Shown here: piece by piece, positions 57,765-64,000 of the stretch | How positions within the stretch are numbered: position 1 is the first letter of the stretch | How the letters are laid out: the number at the start of each line of letters is the position of its first letter | Source of the DNA: Bin87 sp965261925 | Lineage (GTDB): Bacteria > Chloroflexota > Dehalococcoidia > Lucifugimonadales > UBA3495 | Length of the DNA stretch: 64,000 nt | NCBI GenBank assembly: GCA_965261925.1 | Contig: OZ253486.1 | Location: 2,294,001-2,358,000 of the forward strand | Reading direction: 5' to 3' | Made by a program: the position numbers and the translations under genes | Notes under the pieces: model-generated | What the model was told of the DNA's origin: nothing | Database searches by the model: none | The model's input: only the letters and a program-made list of their open reading frames with translations

Positions 57765-58943
57765 ATGCCTAGCCTGTCTCAACGCCTCGGCAAACTCGCC
57801 CCGTATCCCTTCGTCGAGATCTCCAGGATCATCGCCGAGAAGCGTGCTGCCGGCGCCGATGTGGTTACCTTTGGCATTGGTGATCCCGATATCCCTACTC
57901 CGCAACCCGTAATCGACCGCCTTCTCACTGCCTCTCAGGATCCTCCCAACCACCGGTACCCTGAGACAGACGGCCTGCCCGAGATGCGGCGCGCCATTGC
58001 TCATTGGTACAAGCAGCGCTTCGATGTTGACCTGAACCCGGACACCGAAGTGCTGCCCCTGATCGGAGCCAAGGAAGGCATCGGTCATGCCGCCTTCTGT
58101 TTCCTCGACCCCGGTGATATCGCGCTCGTTCCCGACCCCGCGTATCCGGTATACGCTGTAGGGACCATGTTCGCCGGCGCTGAGAGCTACGTCATGCCCT
58201 TGCATCAGCGCAACGGCTGGTTGCCCGACCTCGATGCGATCCCCGAGGATGTGGCCCGCCAGGCCAAGGTCATGTGGCTCAATTACCCCAACAACCCCAC
58301 CAGCGCGGTGGCTTCCCAGGAAGACCTCGAGTCTGCGCTGCGGTACTGTCGCGAACACGACATCGCAATGCTCCACGACGCCGCATACTCCGAAGTCGGG
58401 TATGATGGCTACCGGGCCGGCAGCATGATGCAGATCGATGGGGCCAAGGAGGTCGGACTGGAATTCCACTCGCTGTCCAAGACCTACAACATGACTGGCT
58501 GGCGGATGGGCATGGCCGTTGGCAACGCCGACATGATAAAGGCTCTATTCCAGATCAAGGCCAACCTTGACTCCGGCGTCCCGCAGGCCATCCAGGAAAT
58601 GTCCATGGAGGCGCTCACCGGGCCGCAGGATTGCATCGAGGACAACATCGGGACCTATCAGTGGCGCCGTGATCGTGTGCTCCGGGCCCTGACCCGCATG
58701 GGCCTGAACGTCGAAACTCCCCGGGCGAGCCTCTATATTTGGGCTCCGGTGCCGGAGGGCTTTACATCCGCCGACTTTGCGGCACGCCTACTGGAAGAAA
58801 TCGACATCGTCGTCACTCCCGGCTCTTCATACGGCCAGTACGGTGAAGGCTACATCCGACTCTCCCTGACCACCCCGGATGAGCGGGTCGAAACTGGTTG
58901 CCAGCGTCTCGAAAGCTGGACCATTCCCGCCCCGCGCGCCTAG
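57765..58943 (+). CDS. dapL: LL-diaminopimelate aminotransferase-like PLP enzyme
   Basis: Class I/II aminotransferase, 392 aa, of the DapL type, which makes LL-diaminopimelate directly from tetrahydrodipicolinate. The signs are RLGKLAPYPFVEISRIIAEKRAAGADVVTFGIGDPDIPTP, LPEMRRAIAHWYKQRFDVDL, GAKEGIGHAAFCFLDPGD, NYPNNPTSA and the PLP Lys in HSLSKTYNMTGWRMG. Adjacent dapF supports that role. Related enzymes act on other amino acids, so substrate is likely but not certain. AGGAG precedes the ATG. Confidence 0.9.
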   Translation: MPSLSQRLGKLAPYPFVEISRIIAEKRAAGADVVTFGIGDPDIPTPQPVIDRLLTASQDPPNHRYPETDGLPEMRRAIAHWYKQRFDVDLNPDTEVLPLIGAKEGIGHAAFCFLDPGDIALVPDPAYPVYAVGTMFAGAESYVMPLHQRNGWLPDLDAIPEDVARQAKVMWLNYPNNPTSAVASQEDLESALRYCREHDIAMLHDAAYSEVGYDGYRAGSMMQIDGAKEVGLEFHSLSKTYNMTGWRMGMAVGNADMIKALFQIKANLDSGVPQAIQEMSMEALTGPQDCIEDNIGTYQWRRDRVLRALTRMGLNVETPRASLYIWAPVPEGFTSADFAARLLEEIDIVVTPGSSYGQYGEGYIRLSLTTPDERVETGCQRLESWTIPAPRA

Positions 58944-58973
58944 CCCAGACCTACTCCTTCACACGTACCGCTT

Positions 58974-60161
58974 GTGCCGAAGTCCCGCGAACTCAAACCC
59001 ACCGGTCCGCTAACCGAGCGGGCGGTGCTGGTTGCCGTTGAGCCGAAGAAGCGCGGCGAGAACCTCTGGGGGCTGGAGGACACCCTGGTCGAACTGGAAT
59101 ACCTGGCCCGGTCCGCCGGTGCTGAGGTGATCGCCACCGTGTCCCAGCGTGCCGAGCGGATTACCCCGACCTACCTGGGCAAGGGCAAACTCCAGGAGTT
59201 GAAGGAACTGCTGGAGGATGAACGTCCGGATGTGGTGATCTGCGACGATGAGCTCACCCCGACCCAACAACGTAACCTCGAAGCGGCTCTGCAGATCAAG
59301 GTCATCGACCGCACCGCCCTCATCCTCGATGTCTTCGGTCGTCATGCCCGCACGCGCGAAGGGCAGATCCAGGTTGAGTTGGCCCAGCACCAGTACCTGC
59401 TCCCTCGGCTGGTCGGTCAGTGGTCCCACCTGGAACGTCTCGGCGGCGGAATCGGCACTCGGGGCCCTGGCGAAACCCAGTTGGAAACTGACCGCCGGCT
59501 GATCCGTCGCCGTATCCAGAAGATCGAATCGGAACTCGACGACGTGCGCAAACGGCGCAGCCATTATCTCGAGCGTCGCCGTCGCTCTTCTACGCCCATG
59601 GCCACGCTCGTCGGCTACACCAACGCCGGCAAGAGCACCTTGTTCAACGCCCTGTGCGACGCTGGCGTCCCCGCCGAAGATCAGCTGTTCAATACCCTCG
59701 ACCCGGTGACCCGTCGCCTGCGCCTGCCGGACGGCAACGATCTCCTGCTCAGCGATACGGTGGGGTTCATCCAAAAGCTTTCGCCCACCGTCGTAGCCGC
59801 GTTCCGCGCCACCCTGGAAGAGCTCAGCGAGGCCGACCTACTCCTGCACGTCATTGACATAACCCACCCCAAGGCCCCCGAGCAGGCCGAAGTAGTGGAA
59901 CAGACTCTCGCCGACCTGGACCTTGGCGGCAAGCCGCGCCTGTTGGTTATCAACAAGATGGACCTGCTCACAGACGACCCCGCCGACGTCGAGATGTTTG
60001 ATCGCATCGACCTGTCCGTGATCTCCGGTGCGGAATCCCCTGCTGTTGGCGGCCGGGTCTTCGTGTCCGCAGCCCGTGGCTGGAACCTGCCGGGGCTGCT
60101 GGAAGCGGTTCTGGATCAGGTTGGCAGTTCCGTTGCCGTTTCTACCCCCGCCACCGCCTGA
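58974..60161 (+). CDS. hflX: GTPase HflX
   Basis: Ribosome-associated GTPase that splits stalled or heat-damaged 70S ribosomes. The 395-aa protein has the HflX N-terminal domain (ELEYLARSAGAEVIATVSQRAERITPTYLGKGKLQEL), the glycine-rich linker LGGGIGTRGPGETQLETDRR, and the G domain with G1 VGYTNAGKST (K220), G3 DTVGFI and G4 NKMD. GTG start. The phosphoesterase gene begins five bases after its stop, so they are co-transcribed. Confidence 0.96.
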   Translation: MPKSRELKPTGPLTERAVLVAVEPKKRGENLWGLEDTLVELEYLARSAGAEVIATVSQRAERITPTYLGKGKLQELKELLEDERPDVVICDDELTPTQQRNLEAALQIKVIDRTALILDVFGRHARTREGQIQVELAQHQYLLPRLVGQWSHLERLGGGIGTRGPGETQLETDRRLIRRRIQKIESELDDVRKRRSHYLERRRRSSTPMATLVGYTNAGKSTLFNALCDAGVPAEDQLFNTLDPVTRRLRLPDGNDLLLSDTVGFIQKLSPTVVAAFRATLEELSEADLLLHVIDITHPKAPEQAEVVEQTLADLDLGGKPRLLVINKMDLLTDDPADVEMFDRIDLSVISGAESPAVGGRVFVSAARGWNLPGLLEAVLDQVGSSVAVSTPATA

Positions 60162-60166
60162 GCAAC

Positions 60167-60958
60167 GTGCCAAACCCAGCCTCAATATCTCCTCGCCGTG
60201 AGATCCGCATCATTCATACCTCGGATACGCACCTGGGAGACGACTGGGATCCTGAATCCGCCCAGCGCGCCCTGACTGCGGTGGTGGACGGTGTGCATAC
60301 ACTCCGCGGCGACGCCCTATTGATCGCCGGGGACGTTTTCGACAACGCTCGAATATCCGATGCCGTGCTGGAGTTCTTCGTCAGCGAGATTGCCCGCGCT
60401 GTTGTCCCAACGGTGGTGCTGCCCGGCAACCACGACCTTTTCGATGCCTCCTCGCTGTACCATCGTTCTCCCTTCTCAGACTCGCCTGACAATCTCCATA
60501 TCATCAGTGGTACCCGCGGGCAGACCCTGACTTTCCCTGAACTCACGCTGGAAATCTGGGGCCGCGCTATGGACAGTCACACTCCGGCCTTTCGACCGTT
60601 GGCCGGCATACCGTCCAAACGCAACGGGCAGTGGAGCGTCGCTATGGCGCACGGCCACTTTCACTTCCTCGACGATACCGAGGAGCGATCTTCACCCATA
60701 CGCCCCCACGAAATAGCCGAGGCGTCTTGCGACTACATCGCCCTGGGCCACTGGGAACGCTTCGAGGACGTGTCACAAAACGGCGTTACGGCGTTTTATT
60801 CCGGCTCCCCAATGGGCGCGTCTCCCAACCGGGGCAACGTGGCGGTCAACGTCGTCGACCTGGATCCGCAAGCGTCCCAGGCAGTTGTCGTTTCGCAGGT
60901 CGAACTGCCGATGGCTGGCGCGTCATCCATGAACCTTCCGATTGCCGCTGACAATTGA
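60167..60958 (+). CDS. Metallophosphoesterase, Mre11/SbcD-like
   Basis: Calcineurin-like dinuclear metal phosphoesterase, 263 aa. All five metal motifs are visible: HTSDTHLGDD, LLIAGDVFDNA, VLPGNHDLF, MAHGHFHF and IALGHWERF. The order and spacing resemble SbcD/Mre11 nucleases and YhaO-like DNA-repair phosphoesterases rather than protein phosphatases. No SbcC/Rad50 partner gene is nearby. GTG start, five bases after hflX. Confidence 0.88.
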   Translation: MPNPASISPRREIRIIHTSDTHLGDDWDPESAQRALTAVVDGVHTLRGDALLIAGDVFDNARISDAVLEFFVSEIARAVVPTVVLPGNHDLFDASSLYHRSPFSDSPDNLHIISGTRGQTLTFPELTLEIWGRAMDSHTPAFRPLAGIPSKRNGQWSVAMAHGHFHFLDDTEERSSPIRPHEIAEASCDYIALGHWERFEDVSQNGVTAFYSGSPMGASPNRGNVAVNVVDLDPQASQAVVVSQVELPMAGASSMNLPIAADN

Positions 60959-60973
60959 TCTGGAGCCGCTACT

Positions 60974-61846
60974 ATGCAATCCATTTCCCGCGACCACCGC
61001 ATCTACGTCCTCCACCCCGAAAACGAACCGGCCGTCACCATCGACTCGGGCGACGACCTCATGGTGGAAACCTGGGACGCGTTCGAGGGCATTCGCGAGC
61101 CTGGGGTCCTGCAGGAAAAGTCCCTCAAGGGACCGGCCACCGGCCCGATCTACGTGAACGGAGCCGAACCTGGGGATGCCTTGCGCATTGAGTTCGTCAG
61201 CATCAGGCCCAAGGAGAACCCGGCGCACATGGTCATGCCCGGCCGGGGTTTCCTGGATGCCGAGTTCACGGAGGGTTATCCCACCGTCATGAGCATTGAC
61301 GGCGACGATCTGGTGCTGCCCAGCGGTATGCGCCTACCTTTGAATCCGTCCTTGGGTCTCGTCGCCACGACGCCCACGTACCCGCAGGAAACGGCCAGCG
61401 ACAGCGGACCTTACGGCGGTGACATCGACATGAAAGAGCTGGTGGAGGGCAGTGTCCTGTTTCTGCCGGTGTTCGTCCCCGGGGCCCTGCTCGCTATGGG
61501 CGACTGCCATGCGGTGGTCGGCGACGGCGCGGTGGCCGGAACCGGCGCGGAGTGCTCCGCCGACACTCACGTGCGCGTCACCGTCGAAAAAGGCATGAAC
61601 CTCTCCGGCCCCCGCGCCATCACCCCGGACCACTACGTTGTCCTTTCCCATGGCGACGATCTCGGCCCGGCGATGAAGCGGGCCGTACGCGAGATGGTGG
61701 ACTTCCTCACCACTGAAAAAGGCATGGCGCCCTACGACGCCTACACCCTGTGCAGCCTGGCCGGCGACGTCCGCGTCTCCCGCACCTTCCGCCCCATCAG
61801 CCCCGTCAAGATGATGCTCTCCCGCCAGGCTTTGGAGCAACTGTAA
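60974..61846 (+). CDS. Acetamidase/formamidase family protein
   Basis: FmdA/AmdA family amidohydrolase, 290 aa. It has the family opening with ENEPAVTIDSGDDLMVETWDA, GPIYVNGAEPGDALRIEFV, GPYGGDIDMKELVEGSVLFLPVFVPGALLAMGDCHAVVGDGAVAGTGAE (metal and substrate site) and a C-terminal LCSLAGDVRVSRTF. Members release ammonia from short amides such as formamide or acetamide. GGAG precedes the ATG. It follows the phosphoesterase gene closely but is not functionally tied to it. Confidence 0.93.
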   Translation: MQSISRDHRIYVLHPENEPAVTIDSGDDLMVETWDAFEGIREPGVLQEKSLKGPATGPIYVNGAEPGDALRIEFVSIRPKENPAHMVMPGRGFLDAEFTEGYPTVMSIDGDDLVLPSGMRLPLNPSLGLVATTPTYPQETASDSGPYGGDIDMKELVEGSVLFLPVFVPGALLAMGDCHAVVGDGAVAGTGAECSADTHVRVTVEKGMNLSGPRAITPDHYVVLSHGDDLGPAMKRAVREMVDFLTTEKGMAPYDAYTLCSLAGDVRVSRTFRPISPVKMMLSRQALEQL

Positions 61847-61875
61847 ACGACACGGCGAATCGATTGTAAACTCGT

Positions 61876-61904
61876 AGGGGCGAATAAACATCGCCCCTTT
61901 TCTT
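61876..61904. terminator. Hairpin between convergent genes
   Basis: AGGGGCGA (61876-61883), loop ATAAACA, TCGCCCCT (61891-61898), followed by TTTCTTT, between the amidase gene and the convergent SDR gene. It is the same family as the other GGGGCG hairpins. Confidence 0.75.
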
Positions 61905-61949
61905 TGGCAACAGCGTTGGTCCCAGACTTGGGACATTATCGGCGAGTCG

Positions 61950-62729
61950 CTAAGCCACCGAATACCCACCGTCCACCGTGATCACTGCTCCCGTCACGTA
62001 GTCCGACGCGCTACTGGCCAGGAATACCGCCGCGCCCTGAAGCTCGTTGGCGTCCCCCCAGCGTCCCATCGGAATGCGTTTGTTGATCAGATCGTACCGC
62101 TCGGGCTGTGACTCCGGTATCGCTTGTGTCAACTCGGTCATGAACCAGCCCGGCAGTATCGCATTGGACTGAATGTTGTCGCCGGCCCATGCCACCGCAA
62201 AGCTCTTTGCCAATTGCACGATGCCGCCCTTGCTTGACGAGTATGGCACCCCGCTTCCACCACCGCCGAAGATGCTGAACATGCTGCCGATGCTGATGAT
62301 CTTGCCCCCGCCTTGAGCTTTGAAATGCGGGTGGATCGCGCGACACGAAAGGAAGGCCGCCCGCAGGTTGACGTCCAGCACGTTGTCCCACTCGGCGGCT
62401 GTGGTGTCTTCTGGAGCCTTGCGCACGGTGGCTCCGGCATTGTTGATCAGGATGTCCACGTGACCGAAATGCGCGATTGCGCGCGACGCCATGTCGTCGA
62501 TGTCCGAATCGCTGGTTACATCCGTTGGAATTGCGAATGCCCGGCGCCCAGTGGCTTCGACGGCGGCCACTGCCGCAGCGTTCTTGTCCGCGTTCCTGGC
62601 AGCGATGGCAATGTCCGCCCCGGCGTTTGCCAGTCCCAGGGCCATGCCCAGTCCCAGTCCGCCGTTGCCGCCCGTCACCAGCGCCACGCGCCCCGTGAGG
62701 TCAAACATATCGCCGTTGCTGTTGCTCAT
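61950..62729 (-). CDS. SDR family oxidoreductase (3-oxoacyl reductase-like)
   Basis: Classical short-chain dehydrogenase, 259 aa: cofactor motif TGGNGGLGLG, AARNADK after beta-2 (compatible with NADP), NNAG (ILINNAGATV), catalytic Ser in SIGSMFS and YSSSK with the active Tyr/Lys, and a C-terminal DYVTGAVITVDGGYSVA. This resembles gluconate 5-dehydrogenase and FabG-like enzymes. ATG 62729 (GGAG upstream) is chosen over ATG 62738. Monocistronic, substrate unknown. Confidence 0.9.
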   Translation of the reverse strand: MSNSNGDMFDLTGRVALVTGGNGGLGLGMALGLANAGADIAIAARNADKNAAAVAAVEATGRRAFAIPTDVTSDSDIDDMASRAIAHFGHVDILINNAGATVRKAPEDTTAAEWDNVLDVNLRAAFLSCRAIHPHFKAQGGGKIISIGSMFSIFGGGGSGVPYSSSKGGIVQLAKSFAVAWAGDNIQSNAILPGWFMTELTQAIPESQPERYDLINKRIPMGRWGDANELQGAAVFLASSASDYVTGAVITVDGGYSVA

Positions 62730-62814
62730 CTGGATCATCTCCGTTTATGGCCCGATCGGGCCGCTTCCTGGTTCGGGCGGGTGTTGGATTGGCCCATCCG
62801 CGAGGATTGCTCCC

Positions 62815-63495
62815 TCAGTTTTCCCATGGGCCATCGTACCCGCATACCCCGCTCCTCGGCGAATTCACCACCGGCAACAGTTCCTCGGCGTCCTCGCCCG
62901 TTTGCAGAGCGCAGTCGTCGCAGTAACCTGTCGTCATGTTCCAGTCGTCCGGCGTCGGGCCGACTTGAGTGGCCGGTGAACTGCATGCAACGCAAAGGAT
63001 CTCGGGAGCGTCGTTGCGTGCTAGCAACACGATACCGTCGCTCGCCACCTCAGTCTCGCCAATGCTCCGCAGGGTCAGGAAAGTAGAGGTGCCGAAATCG
63101 TACACGTGGCTAAAACTGGTACCGGCCGGCGCGACGCGACTCAATGCAACGCCCATGCCCTTTGCGCCGAATTGAGCATGGGAATGATACTCGTCACGGC
63201 TGATTTGAAAGGCGCTGAGATGACCGCAACACTCCAGCCAGATGCGACGCAGGTACTCGTCCAGATCATCCAACTGTGCGTTTGACGGCACGGCCAGGTG
63301 CAACCAATACTCCGGTCGGTCGCTATCGGTGACCGAAACGTGAATGCCGGTTCTCCGCGGCCCACCGGGACGGGTACCCTGTGCTTCCGGCCACGGGTTA
63401 CGCTTCAGGCAACTTTGCAGGTGACGGGTAATCCCTGATTTACGAAACGAATTGCCACACCGTTCACATGTGCCGCTGGAGGCTGGGTCACTCAT
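62815..63495 (-). CDS. Zinc-finger protein with a pRiA4b ORF-3-like domain
   Basis: A 226-aa protein with an N-terminal zinc finger CERCGNSFRKSGITRHLQSC (C-x2-C...H-x3-C) and, after a linker, a domain resembling the plasmid pRiA4b ORF-3-like family: YWLHLAVPSNAQLDDLDEYLRRIWLECCGHLSAFQI, then HSHAQFGAKGMGVALSRV and YDFGTSTFLTLRSIG. Further Cys pairs (CVACSS, CDDCA) near the C-terminus may bind another zinc. ATG 63495 follows AGGAGGAG. Proteins of this type are scattered, often near mobile DNA, with unknown function. It lies downstream of the pyrophosphatase gene on the same strand. Confidence 0.8.
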   Translation of the reverse strand: MSDPASSGTCERCGNSFRKSGITRHLQSCLKRNPWPEAQGTRPGGPRRTGIHVSVTDSDRPEYWLHLAVPSNAQLDDLDEYLRRIWLECCGHLSAFQISRDEYHSHAQFGAKGMGVALSRVAPAGTSFSHVYDFGTSTFLTLRSIGETEVASDGIVLLARNDAPEILCVACSSPATQVGPTPDDWNMTTGYCDDCALQTGEDAEELLPVVNSPRSGVCGYDGPWEN

Positions 63496-63587
63496 CGGAT
63501 GGCTCCTCCTGATGGGTTTTCGCCTGGTTGGCCGGCACCCATTGTGACACTTGAGCCAACGCGAGGCTACTGGTGGCTCGACATAAA

Positions 63588-63615
63588 TGAGGGATGGCCG
63601 GCCGGCCATCCCTCA
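63588..63615. terminator. 28-base perfect palindrome downstream of hppA
   Basis: Two 12-base arms, TGAGGGATGGCC (63588-63599) and GGCCATCCCTCA (63604-63615), flank a central GGCC; the whole is self-complementary. It lies 22 bases after the hppA stop and before the zinc-finger gene. It could end hppA transcription or be a regulatory site. Confidence 0.6.
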
Positions 63616-63637
63616 GATGGTCGTATGTTGTGGCGGG

Positions 63638-64000
63638 TTACAGGTTGATCAGTGCCGGCGCTGCCACGAATGCCGGGGCGAACACGAGCGACACGATCGC
63701 CATCAGCTTCAGCAGGATGTTCAGGCTCGGTCCCGAGGTGTCTTTGAACGGGTCTCCGACCACGTCCCCTTCCACCGCGGCTTTGTGGGCATCCGAGCCC
63801 TTGCCGCCGTAATTGCCCAGCTCAACGTATTTCTTCGCGTTGTCCCACGTTCCGCCGGCTGATGCCATCATGATCGCCAGCATGAAACCGGCCGAAACCG
63901 CCCCAATGAGCAGTCCGCCCAGCGCGGCCTCGCCGAGTATGAAACCGGCGGCGATGGGGGCGATCACCGCCATCAGGCCGGGGAGGATCATTTCGCGCAG
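63638..64000 (-). CDS. hppA: Membrane-bound proton/sodium-pumping pyrophosphatase, C-terminal part
   Basis: C-terminal fragment (at least 120 codons) of a V-type membrane pyrophosphatase; the 5' part lies beyond the window. Two membrane helices (LMAVIAPIAAGFIL... and GGLLIGAVSAGFMLAIMMASAGG) are followed by the hallmark loop TWDNAKKYVELGNYGGKGSDAHKAAVEGDVVGDPFKDTSGPSLNILLKLM, which carries late pyrophosphate-site residues, and a last helix SLVFAPAF. It couples pyrophosphate hydrolysis to H+ or Na+ export. The K+-dependence residues lie largely outside the visible part, so the subclass is open. Confidence 0.95.
   Translation of the reverse strand: MREMILPGLMAVIAPIAAGFILGEAALGGLLIGAVSAGFMLAIMMASAGGTWDNAKKYVELGNYGGKGSDAHKAAVEGDVVGDPFKDTSGPSLNILLKLMAIVSLVFAPAFVAAPALINL

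Noticed and set aside
1..64000. CRISPR arrays, tRNA/rRNA genes, insertion sequences
   Set aside because: No regularly spaced direct repeats, no T-loop/anticodon pattern in the intergenic regions and no transposase-like protein were found on either strand.

Overview
The window is a GC-rich (about 60% by eye), densely packed bacterial chromosome segment with about 69 protein-coding genes, many GTG/TTG starts, and short or negative gene spacing. No tRNA, rRNA, CRISPR array or insertion sequence was seen. The gene mix suggests a member of the Chloroflexota, most likely a Dehalococcoidia/SAR202-like lineage: two luciferase-like flavin monooxygenases, a thiolase with a DUF35-type partner, an archaeal-type phosphoglycerate mutase, LL-diaminopimelate aminotransferase, a membrane pyrophosphatase, a mycothiol-type formaldehyde dehydrogenase homologue and two DUF3105 proteins. 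This assignment is an inference from content, not from a marker-gene comparison.

Layout. 1-2.1 kb: a siroheme nitrite/sulfite reductase on the minus strand. It has a consensus promoter and a leader holding an 11-residue Cys-containing peptide and a terminator-like hairpin, which looks like cysteine-responsive attenuation. 2.1-5.9 kb: pstC-pstA-pstB-phoU, with an unusual FN3-like insert in PstC and no pstS. 6-14.1 kb: assorted metabolic enzymes (LLM oxidoreductase, HAD dehalogenase, gamma-glutamyltransferase, peroxiredoxin, nucleoside hydrolase, MscR-like dehydrogenase, and an alpha/beta hydrolase lacking its nucleophile). 14.3-18 kb: the rpmH-rnpA-yidD-yidC-jag block, interrupted by a BamB-like beta-propeller lipoprotein and without dnaA. 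18.2-23.8 kb: purF-purM-(83-aa Gly/His-rich protein)-purH, an RNase H-fold exonuclease and an SDR.

24-32.4 kb: a protein made of two copies of a PHYHYGP domain, a SprT-like metalloprotease, an LLM enzyme, gamma-carbonic anhydrase, smpB, a CtpA-like lipoprotein protease, an HMG-CoA-synthase-like/DUF35 fusion followed by a thiolase, and a frameshifted VOC gene. 32.5-34.4 kb: overlapping minC-minD-minE. 34.8-39.1 kb: an MFS exporter, a GSA-type aminotransferase and small redox proteins. 39.2-48.6 kb (minus strand): purS, two DUF3105 proteins, purC, purB, a HAD phosphatase, purE, purD and guaA. With the 18-22 kb cluster this covers most of purine synthesis apart from purL/purQ/purN.

48.8-50.2 kb: a lower-GC single-chain DNA methyltransferase/PD-(D/E)XK nuclease fusion, probably a horizontally acquired restriction-modification protein, directly in front of a Sua5/TsaC gene. 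50.9-62.7 kb: a prenyl-synthase-like gene with a lost first Asp motif, glycolytic pgk-apgM-tpiA, miaA-dapF, dapL, hflX, an Mre11/SbcD-like phosphoesterase, an acetamidase/formamidase and an SDR. 62.8-64 kb: a zinc-finger/pRiA4b-type protein and the 3' end of a membrane pyrophosphatase gene that runs off the window.

Transcription signals are unusually readable. Several TTGACA/TATAAT-type promoters are visible. At least two genes (purF, ctpA) have the -10 box placed so that transcription should begin at the start codon (leaderless). A family of GGGGCG...CGCCCC hairpins closes many convergent gene pairs.
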